64,000 nucleotides of DNA from positions 45,835 to 109,834 of the forward strand of contig CAMQSU010000002.1 of assembly GCA_947037025.1 (NCBI GenBank), written 5' to 3'. Below, one piece after another: positions 38,488-46,885 of this stretch. Position 1 is the first letter of the stretch, and every line of letters starts with the position of its first letter. The notes under the pieces were generated by a model. That model saw nothing but the letters and a program-made list of their open reading frames with translations, did not search any database and was not told where the DNA came from. The stretch comes from an uncultured Clostridia bacterium (GTDB lineage Bacteria > Bacillota > Clostridia > Christensenellales > UBA3700). A program made the position numbers and the translations under genes.

Positions 38488-38888
38488 CCACAACATGTAG
38501 TGCATAATAAGCAGCCAAGACCACAACCTGTGCCAAAACCACATCCGCAACCATTACTGCGACCGCAACCACATCCATTGCCGCGACCGCAACCGCAACC
38601 ATTGCTGCGACCGCAACCGCAACCATTGCCGCGACCGCAACCGCAACCATTACCGCGACCGCAACCGCAAGAATTAGCACTACAGCTGCCGTAACCGCAA
38701 CCGCAACCATTGCTGCGACCGCAACCGCAACCATTGCCACGACCGCAACCGCAACCATTGCCACGACCGCAACCACATGAAGTTGTAGCGGCTAGTGTAT
38801 CGCAAGTGAAAGTGTAGATAGCATCACTAGATAAATTACATTCAGACCCTGCCTCTGCATATTGAGAAGCTAAATTATTACAACACAT
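38481..38888 (-). CDS. Gly-Cys-Gly-Cys repeat protein (about 31 Cys in 135 residues)
   Basis: 135 residues with no hydrophobic signal sequence. The N-terminal 36 residues (MCCNNLASQYAEAGSECNLS...) hold four Cys. Residues 37-118 are about ten repeats of the octapeptide GCGCGR[GS]N, interrupted once (CGYGSCSANS). The end is GCGLGCLLCTTCCGC. Roughly 23% of residues are Cys and about a third are Gly. Metal binding, a structural spore or coat role, or a substrate for thioether chemistry are all possible; no family was recognised. ATG 38888 was chosen because AAGGAGG lies just upstream; the longer frame to 38963 has no ribosome site. Base composition is far more GC-rich than its surroundings because of Gly/Cys/Arg codons. 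Confidence 0.8.
   Translation of the reverse strand: MCCNNLASQYAEAGSECNLSSDAIYTFTCDTLAATTSCGCGRGNGCGCGRGNGCGCGRSNGCGCGYGSCSANSCGCGRGNGCGCGRGNGCGCGRSNGCGCGRGNGCGCGRSNGCGCGFGTGCGLGCLLCTTCCGC
38535..38780 (-). repeat. 24-bp in-frame repeat array of the Gly-Cys gene
   Basis: Units code for GCGCGR[GS]N; variation is mostly G/A at the Gly/Ser position and synonymous third bases, indicating array expansion. Confidence 0.9.
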
Positions 38889-39061
38889 ATTTCCTCCTTG
38901 ACCTTGCACTGGGTAATTCAACGATATCCAAAAAACTGCTATATTTATATAGATTTTACACATGATATATAGTGGTCTGCTAGGAATAGTAGTAAATTGT
39001 GCAAGGACTTAATATATTGTATGTATTTTTGAATTTTTGTGTGTTTTAATTGTAAAAGTAG

Positions 39062-39090
39062 TAGACATTTTAATGTATATGTGTTATTAT
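39062..39090 (+). promoter_or_regulatory. Upstream pflB promoter candidate
   Basis: TAGACA (39062-39067), 17-base spacer, TATTAT (39085-39090). Confidence 0.5.
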
Positions 39091-39140
39091 ATATAAACAA
39101 AACAAATATAGAGGAAATATAGCAATTTGAACAAGTTTTT

Positions 39141-39169
39141 TTGACAAGATGCTATGTGGTTTCTATAAG
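39141..39169 (+). promoter_or_regulatory. Proximal pflB promoter
   Basis: TTGACA (39141-39146), 17-base spacer, TATAAG (39164-39169). The short leader carries a hairpin CTGCT-GAT-GCG with CGC-TTT-AGCAG (39179-39210) ahead of the GGAGG ribosome site. Confidence 0.7.
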
Positions 39170-39234
39170 TACTTTCGACTGCTGATGCGATGTTATAGAC
39201 GCTTTAGCAGCCCACGAAATTTGGAGGACAAAAA

Positions 39235-41466
39235 ATGAAAGTAGAATGGAATGGATTCAAAGAGGGAAATTGGTCAAACAAGATTGATGTAGCTGAGTTT
39301 ATAAAACTTAACTATACAGCTTATGACGGAGATGCTAGCTTCTTAGCTGGTGCAACAAAACGTACTGAAAAGTTAATGGTAGAGGTTAATAGACTTCTTA
39401 AAGCGGAGCAGGATAACAATGGTATTCTTGGTATTGATACTGAGAAAGTTACATCTATCCTAAGCTACCAACCTGGATATATCGACAAAAAGAACGAGAT
39501 AATCGTTGGTCTTCAGACTGAAGCACCTCTTGTTCGTGGCGTTAATCCTTTCGGCGGAATGCGTATGGCTATCAAGTCTTGCGAAGGCTACGGAATGAAA
39601 TTATCGGAAAATGTAATCAATCAATTTAAGTACAGGACTACTCATAATGAGGGAGTTTTCATGGCTTACAATGACACAATGCGTAAAGCTCGTCACTCTT
39701 CTCTTATCACTGGTCTTCCTGATGCATACGGCCGTGGTCGTATCATAGGTGATTACAGACGTATCGCTCTTTATGGTATGGATTACCTTATCGAATGTAA
39801 AAAGGCTGATAAAACAGAGTTTGGCAATCGCACTATGACGGAAGATAATATCCGTACAGTTGAGGAGCTATCAAAGCAAATCGGTTTCATGGAGCAGTTA
39901 AAGACTCTTGCTAGCTGGTATGGTTGTGATATTTCTAAACCTGCTAATGACGCTGTTGAGGCTGTTCAATGGTTATACTTTGGTTACCTTGGCTCTGTTA
40001 AAGAGCAAAATGGAGCTGCTAACTCTATCGGCCGTATCTCAACTTTCCTTGATATTTATATCGAGAGAGATATCGCTGCTGGTAAAATAAATGAGTCAAG
40101 AGCGCAAGAGATTATGGATGATTTCATTATCAAACTAAGACTTGTTCGTCACCTTCGTACTGAAGAATATAATGACCTTTTTGCTGGTGATCCAGTTTGG
40201 GTTACTATGAGTGAGGCGGGTTGTACTGAAGATGGTAAATCTTTAGTTACTAAAAACTCTTTCCGTACTCTTCAAACTCTTTACAACCTAGGATCTAGCT
40301 GTGAGCCTAATATCACTATCCTTTGGGGTCAATCACTTCCTCAAGGTTACAAAGATTTCTGTGCTCAGGTTTCTATCGATACTGATAGTATCCAATATGA
40401 GAATGATGACATCATGCGTTCTCGTTTCACAGCTGACTATAGCATCGCTTGTTGCGTTTCTGCTATGGGTACTGGTAAACAGATGCAGTTCTTCGGTGCT
40501 AGATGTAATATGGCAAAAGTCCTTCTTATGGCTCTTAATGGCGGTAAAGATGAGGTTTACGGCGAGCAAGTTGCTCCTCTAGGCGACATTTTCGACGCTG
40601 ATGGTGCTCTTGACTACGATAAGGTTATGGCTGCTTACGATACTTACAGTGAGTGGATCGCTGCACTTTATGTAAACACTCTAAATATTATCCATTTCAT
40701 GCACGATAAATATGCTTACGAGCGTTTAACTATGGCTTTCCATGACACTGATCCAGGTCGTTTAATGGCTTTCGGTATCTCTGGTCTTAGCGTTCTTGCT
40801 GATAGCTTGAGTGCTATCAAATACGCTAAAGTTACTCCTATCAAGGACGAGCGTGGTCTTATCACTGACTTTACTATCGAGGGCGAGTTCCCAAGATTTG
40901 GTAATGATGACGACCGTGTTGATATGATCGCAAAATTCATCACTGATGATTTCTATAAGAAACTTGTCAAGACTCCTTGCTACCGTAATGCAGTGCATAC
41001 TCTAAGTATCTTAACTATAACTTCAAACGTTGTTTATGGTAGAAAAACTGGTAACACTCCTGATGGTCGTCGTGCTAAAGAGCCATTCGCTCCAGGCGGT
41101 AACCCAATGCACGGTCGTGATATCAATGGTGCTGTTGCGAGCCTTTCAAGTGTAGCTAAGCTAGACTATGACAGCTGTCGTGATGGTATCTCTAATACTT
41201 TCTCTGTAACTCCTCATGCTCTAGGCGAGAATAAGACTGCTCAGGTAGCTAACTTAACTAGCATGCTTGATGGATACTTCGCTCAGAACGCTCATCACCT
41301 AAACGTTAACGTTTTCAATAGAGAGCTTCTTGTAGACGCTATGGAGAATCCTGGTAAATACCCAACTCTTACTGTTCGTGTAAGTGGTTACGCTGTTAAC
41401 TTCAATAGACTTACTCGTGATAAGCAAGAGGAAGTTATCTCAAGAACTTTCCACGAAGCTCTATAA
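39235..41466 (+). CDS. pflB: Formate C-acetyltransferase (pyruvate formate-lyase)
   Basis: 743 residues, full length. Glycyl-radical enzyme converting pyruvate and CoA to acetyl-CoA and formate in anaerobic fermentation. The adjacent catalytic cysteines are Cys406-Cys407 in [20 protein letters not shown], and the C-terminal glycyl-radical motif is [14 protein letters not shown] with Gly718. ATG 39235 has GGAGG upstream and two candidate promoters plus a leader hairpin. Codon use is strongly skewed to GCT, GGT, CGT and CTT compared with neighbours, as expected for a highly expressed gene. Its activase gene starts 5 bases after the stop. Confidence 0.98.
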   Translation: MKVEWNGFKEGNWSNKIDVAEFIKLNYTAYDGDASFLAGATKRTEKLMVEVNRLLKAEQDNNGILGIDTEKVTSILSYQPGYIDKKNEIIVGLQTEAPLVRGVNPFGGMRMAIKSCEGYGMKLSENVINQFKYRTTHNEGVFMAYNDTMRKARHSSLITGLPDAYGRGRIIGDYRRIALYGMDYLIECKKADKTEFGNRTMTEDNIRTVEELSKQIGFMEQLKTLASWYGCDISKPANDAVEAVQWLYFGYLGSVKEQNGAANSIGRISTFLDIYIERDIAAGKINESRAQEIMDDFIIKLRLVRHLRTEEYNDLFAGDPVWVTMSEAGCTEDGKSLVTKNSFRTLQTLYNLGSSCEPNITILWGQSLPQGYKDFCAQVSIDTDSIQYENDDIMRSRFTADYSIACCVSAMGTGKQMQFFGARCNMAKVLLMALNGGKDEVYGEQVAPLGDIFDADGALDYDKVMAAYDTYSEWIAALYVNTLNIIHFMHDKYAYERLTMAFHDTDPGRLMAFGISGLSVLADSLSAIKYAKVTPIKDERGLITDFTIEGEFPRFGNDDDRVDMIAKFITDDFYKKLVKTPCYRNAVHTLSILTITSNVVYGRKTGNTPDGRRAKEPFAPGGNPMHGRDINGAVASLSSVAKLDYDSCRDGISNTFSVTPHALGENKTAQVANLTSMLDGYFAQNAHHLNVNVFNRELLVDAMENPGKYPTLTVRVSGYAVNFNRLTRDKQEEVISRTFHEAL

Positions 41467-41471
41467 TATCT

Positions 41472-42221
41472 ATGTCAAATAATATTTTGGCTGATGATAT
41501 TTTAAATATCCACTCTGTTCAGAGTTTTGCGACTTTAGAGGGAGAGGGTATCAGGTTTGCAGTGTTTTTGCAGGGCTGTCCATATCGTTGTGTATATTGC
41601 CATAATCCCGATACTTGGTACGGTGAAGGTCAAGGGACTAATTTGTCTATTGATGATATCGTGACAAAAATGTCGCATTATAAAGGCTTTTACAAAAACG
41701 GTGGGGGTTTAACTGTCACTGGTGGCGAGCCGTTGCTTCAAGCGAGTAAAATTATTGAGTTGTTCCGTAGAGTTCGTGAGGATTTGGGGCTAACTAATAC
41801 TATTGATACTTCCTGCGCAGTAATGCCAGATTGTATTGAGGATTTACTAGCTTTAACTGACCTCGTTATAATTGATCTGAAGTTTCATAACAATGCTGAC
41901 TATAATAAGTATGCAAAAGGGACACTTGATAAGACTATTGCTATGCTAGATGTTACTCTTAAAATGGGAGTCAATGTTTGGATTAGGACAGTGGTCGTGC
42001 CTGATATAAATGATACTAATGCCGATATGGATAAGTATGTAGAAATAGTTAATCGCTATCCACATATTAGTAAATATGAGCTTTTAGCTTATCACACAAT
42101 GGGCGAGTTTAAGTATGCCGAATTGAATATAAAATATCCGCTTGCAGGGGTTGAACAGCTATCACTTAGCAAACTAAAATCATTGCAAAAATATGTATAT
42201 GAACGGATTAATTTAAAGTAA
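41472..42221 (+). CDS. pflA: Pyruvate formate-lyase activating enzyme (radical SAM)
   Basis: 249 residues. Radical SAM activase that installs the glycyl radical on PflB. The CX3CX2C motif is in GCPYRCVYCHNPDTW (about 34-48), followed by GGGLTVTGGEPLLQ. The start codon lies 5 bases after the pflB stop and no ribosome site is visible, so translation probably depends on reinitiation from pflB, giving less activase than enzyme. A strong terminator closes the operon. Confidence 0.97.
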   Translation: MSNNILADDILNIHSVQSFATLEGEGIRFAVFLQGCPYRCVYCHNPDTWYGEGQGTNLSIDDIVTKMSHYKGFYKNGGGLTVTGGEPLLQASKIIELFRRVREDLGLTNTIDTSCAVMPDCIEDLLALTDLVIIDLKFHNNADYNKYAKGTLDKTIAMLDVTLKMGVNVWIRTVVVPDINDTNADMDKYVEIVNRYPHISKYELLAYHTMGEFKYAELNIKYPLAGVEQLSLSKLKSLQKYVYERINLK

Positions 42222-42241
42222 GTATTGAAAAATAAAATATT

Positions 42242-42270
42242 AAAAGCTACCTGAAAAGGTAGCTTTTTTT
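42242..42270 (+). terminator. pflBA terminator
   Basis: 11-bp stem AAAAGCTACCT/AGGTAGCTTTT with a GAAA tetraloop and T-run. Confidence 0.93.
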
Positions 42271-42498
42271 ATGATTATTAATTGATGATTTGAGATAATA
42301 GGATAAATAATTTATTACATAAGTTTATGTTTTTAAAAGGTAATTTAACATATAAAATTATATTTGTGCAAATTGATTTATTGTTAAAAGTGGTAATTTA
42401 TATTAAGGTAATCATAGTTCAATGAGAATAATTGTTAGAAAAACGAGCGAAATCGCAATAAATAACTAAATATTGGGTAAATATTTTAATCTGAATTG
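42271..42498. other. AT-rich intergenic stretch, nothing recognised
   Basis: No ORF with a ribosome site and no stable structure noticed between the pflBA terminator and the tandem promoters. Confidence 0.5.
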
Positions 42499-42526
42499 TT
42501 GAAAAATGTCTAAAGCATGATATAAT
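42499..42526 (+). promoter_or_regulatory. Distal promoter of the APH-like gene
   Basis: TTGAAA (42499-42504), 16-base spacer, TATAAT (42521-42526). The RNA would carry a hairpin CCTAATTT (42550) with AAATTAGG (42585). Confidence 0.5.
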
Positions 42527-42620
42527 TATACTAATAATTTAAAACAAAGCCTAATTTATGCTAAAATTTACAAATGGCGTACTGAAATTAGGTGAAATAA
42601 AAATATGTAGGTTAATCTGA

Positions 42621-42650
42621 ATGACAATATAGCATGAATTATGATATAAT
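42621..42650 (+). promoter_or_regulatory. Proximal promoter of the APH-like gene
   Basis: ATGACA (42621-42626), 18-base spacer, TATAAT (42645-42650), followed by AGGAGG and ATG 42681. Confidence 0.5.
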
Positions 42651-42680
42651 ATAAAAACGCCGTCTTTTTAGGAGGTTAGT

Positions 42681-43724
42681 ATGATAAGCAAAAGTAAGTT
42701 CAAAATTGACATTTCTATGATTGAGAAATTGTTCGTAAAAGCGGGCATAGGCAACGTGACAAATATAAAACCTTTAGGTGCAGGCGAGTATAATAGTGTT
42801 TACTCTGCAGATAATGCAATCGATTGCAAAAATTGCGAGTGTGAAAGCGGTCAAAAATGTATTAATTGTGATAATCAGTTTGTTATAAAAATTGCACCAT
42901 TTGGCACGCAGGCTATGCTGACTTATGAAGCTGATATGATGGCTCAGGAAATTTATTATTATAAACTGATGAGCTTGGCTAATATCAAAGTGCCTAACAT
43001 ATATTATTATGACAACACATTAACTGAAATCCCAGTTCCGTATTTTATAATGGAAAAAGTTTCGGGCGTTCAGCTTGATAAGGCGAAATTGTCAAAAACG
43101 GATAATGATATTGTCACTGAAAAGCTGCTAGAAATGGTCGCAAAAATGCACACTGTGAAAGGCGAAAAGTTTGGATATATTCAAAATTGTCAATATGATA
43201 ATTGGTTTGATGCTTTAGTAAATATGACTAATAATTTATTAAATGACGCTAAAGTACGAAACAAAAAATCCAAGCGTGGCGAAAAACTTTTGACATACAT
43301 CAATTATTATGAAAATATTTTGCGAAGCGTTTCATGCACACTAATCAATTTTGATATATGGTATCCTAATATTTTCGTAGATAAAATATGTGGAGAAATT
43401 ACATTGACATGGATTGACCCAGAACGTTGCTTTTGGGGAGATAAAATAGCGGATTTCGTGTGTCTTGATTTTATGAATATTACACTTGAGTCTAAATCAA
43501 AACTTATTAAAATATACAATAAAGTAACTGATGAGCGTATAGAAATTAACAATGATAGTTCCGTAAGGCTTGCTATCATGACAGGATACTTAGCTCTAAT
43601 TGTACAAGTTGAAAAGTATGCAAGATATACTAAGTTCAATTTTGGGTGGTGGAGAAACGTTATTAGCAGCAAAATATTTTACTCTAAAGCGTTCAAGATC
43701 TTAGAAAAATTTAAAAATAAATAA
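42681..43724 (+). CDS. Aminoglycoside-phosphotransferase/choline-kinase-like kinase with Cys-rich insertion
   Basis: 347 residues. APH fold: glycine-rich start (IKPLGAGEYNSVY), ATP lysine in FVIKIAPF, hinge FIMEKVSG, catalytic loop INFDIWYPNIF (about 222-232; Asp and Asn of HxDxxxxN kept, His replaced by Asn) and the metal-binding WIDPERCFWGDKIADF. Between strands 2 and 3 is an unusual insertion CKNCECESGQKCINC (about 50-64), like a small metal knuckle. Relatives phosphorylate small metabolites or antibiotics; the substrate here is unknown and resistance is not implied. AGGAGG precedes ATG 42681. A MATE exporter gene follows 70 bases later with its own ribosome site, perhaps cotranscribed. 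Confidence 0.82.
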   Translation: MISKSKFKIDISMIEKLFVKAGIGNVTNIKPLGAGEYNSVYSADNAIDCKNCECESGQKCINCDNQFVIKIAPFGTQAMLTYEADMMAQEIYYYKLMSLANIKVPNIYYYDNTLTEIPVPYFIMEKVSGVQLDKAKLSKTDNDIVTEKLLEMVAKMHTVKGEKFGYIQNCQYDNWFDALVNMTNNLLNDAKVRNKKSKRGEKLLTYINYYENILRSVSCTLINFDIWYPNIFVDKICGEITLTWIDPERCFWGDKIADFVCLDFMNITLESKSKLIKIYNKVTDERIEINNDSSVRLAIMTGYLALIVQVEKYARYTKFNFGWWRNVISSKIFYSKAFKILEKFKNK

Positions 43725-43794
43725 TATGATATCTTATTAAATTATAGCAAAGTCTAGCATTTTGAGATGTAATCATACATATAAGGAGTAATAA

Positions 43795-45459
43795 ATGTTA
43801 AACAAGTCGCAATTAAAACTTCAAAACGAGTCAATAGTTAAGTTAGTTGTACAATTTATGACTACTACGTTTTTTGCATTGCTTATTAATAACTTATATA
43901 CACTTACTGATAGCTTATTTGTTAGCTGGGCAGTTGGTGATAACGCTATGGGTGGTGTATCTATAGTTTTTCCTTATATTCTAATTCAATCAGCAATTTC
44001 AACAGCTTTAGGTGCAGGTGCTAGCTCAATTATTTCTAGGCGTTTAGGCGATGGCGATATTGATGGTGCTAGTACGGCAGCATTTAATTCTAGGATAGTT
44101 TTTTACATTAGCGCTATCATTATTACTATTATTGGTTATGCGGCAATGGGACCAATTCTTAATATGCTAGGTGCAACTCCGGAGATCCGCGGGTATGCTA
44201 CTGAGTATTTCTCAATAATTTTAATTGGTACAGTATTTTCAACAGGTTTTTCATCATTAATTAGAGCAGAAGGAAAAATGGTTTACGGATTGCTTATTTG
44301 GGTAGTTCCTGTTACTATAAACATTATTCTAGATGCAGTATTTATATTCGGTTTGGGCTGGGGTGTTAGGGGTTCTGCTATTGCAACGGTAATTGCTCAG
44401 TTTGTAAGTTTCGGTATGAGTATATTCTTCTTTGCAAAAATAAGTACATTAAAGTTTTCTGGAAATAAGATGAGCGCAAAGGCAATATCTAAAATTTTAT
44501 CTATTGGTTTGCCGTCATTAATTCAAACATTAGCATTAGCTCTTTCGCTGCTGCTAATCAACAATGTTCTGAGGGATGTTTCTGGAACACTTGCAATTAA
44601 TGCGTTTGCCTATGTTAGTAAAATAATCATTTTGGCTACTATCCCATTCATCGCATTGACTCAAGCGCTTAGCCCTATTGTAGGTTATAATTACGGTGCA
44701 AAAAACTTCACAAGAGCAAGAAAGACAGTTAAAATCACTTATATCATGTCTATGATTTATGCGATATTTATTATAACAATACTGATGCTCATTCCTGATT
44801 ATTTAATCATGATGTTTACTAAAAATCCAGAAATAATTGAAATTGGTTCTCACGCACTTCGTATCGTATCAATATCGTATCTATTCGTTCCGCTTGCGAT
44901 GATAGTTGGTGCAAGTTATCAGGCAAAAGGGCAGTCAATTAAGTCAATAATAGTTTCCGTAATTAATCCAATAATCCTAGTACCATGTATTTTGATTATG
45001 GGCAAGTATTTGAAGGAAAGCGGTGTGTGGTGGTCTTATGTAGTTGCGTATGCATTGACAAATGTTGTTGTTATAATATTAGCAATTGTTGACAACAAAG
45101 GCTTTTCGTTTTTACTTAAAAGTTCAGAGCCTACTCCTAAAGAATTGTTAATGGCACAAGAAAGTAATGATATGGAAGAATTATCTAGAATCATTGAGGT
45201 TGTAGATAATTCTGATATAACTATAAGATGCACAAGGTTAGCAAATGCAGAAACAATTGATTGCGTGGATGTTGTGGAAAACAATTTAGTTGAAGTTGCA
45301 GAAATTAATCAAGTTGATATTGCAGAAACATCAGATGAGTTAGTAAGTTTTGATTATGAAACAACTGCTGATGTTATAGGTGATGATAAAGAAGGTAATA
45401 TTAAACACATTGATATTACAAGTAAATCAGTAGTTAAAAAAGAATCTGATAAAAAGTAG
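43795..45459 (+). CDS. Second MATE-family efflux transporter with long acidic tail
   Basis: 554 residues. MATE motifs: NNLYTLTDSLFVSWAVGDNA, GAGASSIISRRLGDG, FSSLIRAEGKMVYGL, and QALSPIVGYNYGAKN in the second half. The last helix ends near residue 440; about 100 residues rich in Asp/Glu/Val/Ile follow (EVVDNSDITI..., ENNLVEVAEINQVDIAETSD). AAGGAG precedes ATG 43795. A downstream APH-like kinase/exporter pairing could suggest handling of a toxic small molecule, but there is no substrate evidence. It is followed by phased A-tracts and a very strong terminator. Confidence 0.92.
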   Translation: MLNKSQLKLQNESIVKLVVQFMTTTFFALLINNLYTLTDSLFVSWAVGDNAMGGVSIVFPYILIQSAISTALGAGASSIISRRLGDGDIDGASTAAFNSRIVFYISAIIITIIGYAAMGPILNMLGATPEIRGYATEYFSIILIGTVFSTGFSSLIRAEGKMVYGLLIWVVPVTINIILDAVFIFGLGWGVRGSAIATVIAQFVSFGMSIFFFAKISTLKFSGNKMSAKAISKILSIGLPSLIQTLALALSLLLINNVLRDVSGTLAINAFAYVSKIIILATIPFIALTQALSPIVGYNYGAKNFTRARKTVKITYIMSMIYAIFIITILMLIPDYLIMMFTKNPEIIEIGSHALRIVSISYLFVPLAMIVGASYQAKGQSIKSIIVSVINPIILVPCILIMGKYLKESGVWWSYVVAYALTNVVVIILAIVDNKGFSFLLKSSEPTPKELLMAQESNDMEELSRIIEVVDNSDITIRCTRLANAETIDCVDVVENNLVEVAEINQVDIAETSDELVSFDYETTADVIGDDKEGNIKHIDITSKSVVKKESDKK

Positions 45460-45514
45460 CAGTAACAGTAGATAAAAAAAATATATTGCTATATAAAAAA
45501 TCAAAAAGTAAGTT

Positions 45515-45584
45515 AAAAAACGCACAAAAAACGCACAAAAAACAGCAAAAAACGCACAAAAAACAGCAAAAAACATGCAAAAAA
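45515..45584. repeat. Seven phased A6 tracts (predicted intrinsic DNA bend)
   Basis: A6 runs start at 45515, 45526, 45537, 45547, 45558, 45568 and 45579 (spacings 11, 11, 10, 11, 10, 11), separated by CGCAC, CAGC, CATGC or CGTGC. The mean period of about 10.7 bases equals the helical repeat, the known requirement for strong static curvature. Confidence 0.9.
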
Positions 45585-45600
45585 CGTGCATAAATACACT

Positions 45601-45649
45601 AAAAACAGCCCTATTATCATGATAATTTGATAATAGGGCTGTTTTTATT
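45601..45649 (+). terminator. Strong terminator of the second MATE gene
   Basis: 19-bp perfect stem (45601-45619 with 45628-45646), 8-base loop, T-run. Confidence 0.95.
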
Positions 45650-45742
45650 TAAAATTTAATAGTGTTAAAGTGCAATTATTAACTAAAATTATGATTATCA
45701 TAATGCATAGCTATAAAGAAAATTGGTTTTTATATTATTACA

Positions 45743-45771
45743 TTGACATATTAATGATATCATGATAAACT
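45743..45771 (+). promoter_or_regulatory. Promoter of the flavodoxin-like gene
   Basis: TTGACA (45743-45748), 17-base spacer, TAAACT (45766-45771). Confidence 0.6.
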
Positions 45772-45822
45772 ATATTTAATAATATATAAGCAGATAAAAA
45801 ATAGTTAAAAAAGGAGAATTAT

Positions 45823-46785
45823 ATGGATAAGAGTTTAGTAGTTTATGCAACTAGAGCGGGGACATCAAAAGATATAGCGGAAAGTATAGCTAATGTTTTA
45901 CAATGTGAGGCGGTTGCTGTAAATAAATGCAAGCAAAAAATGATATATGAAGTGAAAAATATAATATATGTTGGCGGTATACGCATGAATATCATGTATA
46001 AATACAAGAGATTTGTATCAAATATGAACTTGCAGAGTAAAAAACTTGTCACTGTGGCTGTTGGTATGACATATCCAACACTTGATTTTATACGATTAGT
46101 GGCACGGAAAAACAATCATGATATTAATGCTAGTGAGCATGTGTTTACATATCTTCAAGGTGCTTTTGACCTTGCAAAAGTCAAAACAAGGATGGAAAAA
46201 TTTCTTTTGGTTAAACTTGCAGAAAATATTGAGAACAAATTTACTGAGTCAGGGACTATTTCCGATTCGGAAAAAGTGCTTTTAGACAGTGTTAAAACTC
46301 CTGCAAAGTATTTCCGTAATAATCATTTAGTACCTGTTATCGAGATTATTGATATTGATCGTGCTGGGTGTATTCCAGTAAATCTGATGATTGAGTATGA
46401 TAAAGAAGGAAATATAGTTAGTTATGACAGGCCATGCATAGCACCAAAAGATTGCAGTGTTATGCAGTCTGATTGCAGCGGTGATGGAGTTTGTGAGAGT
46501 GTAGATAAATGCGAGTGCGAAGAAATTAAAGATTATAATTGCGGCAGCGAAGATGATAAATGCGGCTGTGATGATAGCAAATGCGGCTGTGAGGATAGCT
46601 GTGATGATAGCAAATGCGGCTGTGAGGATAGCAAATGCAGTTGCGGTGATGGTTGCAGCAGTGACGATGGTGCTGATTATGATAAATGTATCAGCGGATG
46701 TAGTGATGAGGATTTAATATCTAAATGCGCAAATGAAAAGCCTTGTGTATGTCCTCAAAAGCATGATAATATTGATGTTAAGTAA
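45823..46785 (+). CDS. Flavodoxin-like (HemG/Flavodoxin_5 type) protein with Cys/Asp-rich C-terminal tail
   Basis: 320 residues. Residues 1 to about 150 are flavodoxin-like: VVYATRAGTSKDIAESIANVL (FMN-phosphate loop TRAGTSK), NIIYVGGIRMNIMYKYKRFV and VTVAVGMTYPT, resembling the menaquinone-dependent protoporphyrinogen oxidase group. A linker (about 150-205) follows, then a tail of about 110 residues with 22 Cys and many Asp/Glu, including near-repeats CGC[DE]DSK. The tail looks like a metal-binding, metallothionein-like module. GGAG precedes ATG 45823. No haem pathway gene is nearby. Electron transfer linked to metal storage is a guess. Confidence 0.8.
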   Translation: MDKSLVVYATRAGTSKDIAESIANVLQCEAVAVNKCKQKMIYEVKNIIYVGGIRMNIMYKYKRFVSNMNLQSKKLVTVAVGMTYPTLDFIRLVARKNNHDINASEHVFTYLQGAFDLAKVKTRMEKFLLVKLAENIENKFTESGTISDSEKVLLDSVKTPAKYFRNNHLVPVIEIIDIDRAGCIPVNLMIEYDKEGNIVSYDRPCIAPKDCSVMQSDCSGDGVCESVDKCECEEIKDYNCGSEDDKCGCDDSKCGCEDSCDDSKCGCEDSKCSCGDGCSSDDGADYDKCISGCSDEDLISKCANEKPCVCPQKHDNIDVK

Positions 46786-46795
46786 AAATTGCCTA

Positions 46796-46824
46796 TTGAC
46801 AAATAATGAATTCTTTAGTATAAT
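46796..46824 (+). promoter_or_regulatory. Promoter of the cytidylate-kinase-like gene
   Basis: Consensus TTGACA (46796-46801), 17-base spacer, TATAAT (46819-46824). Confidence 0.85.
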
Positions 46825-46885
46825 ATAGATAGGTAATAGAATATATTATACTATTAAAAGAATTAAATTATATGGAGGCTTTATT

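Noticed and set aside
38474..38776. Val/Ala-rich minus ORF in another frame of the Gly-Cys array
   Set aside because: Product of the same repeat read in a shifted frame; no ribosome site or start context.
42681..43724. Calling the APH-like gene an antibiotic-resistance determinant
   Set aside because: The fold is shared with many metabolite kinases and no substrate-specific motif is visible.
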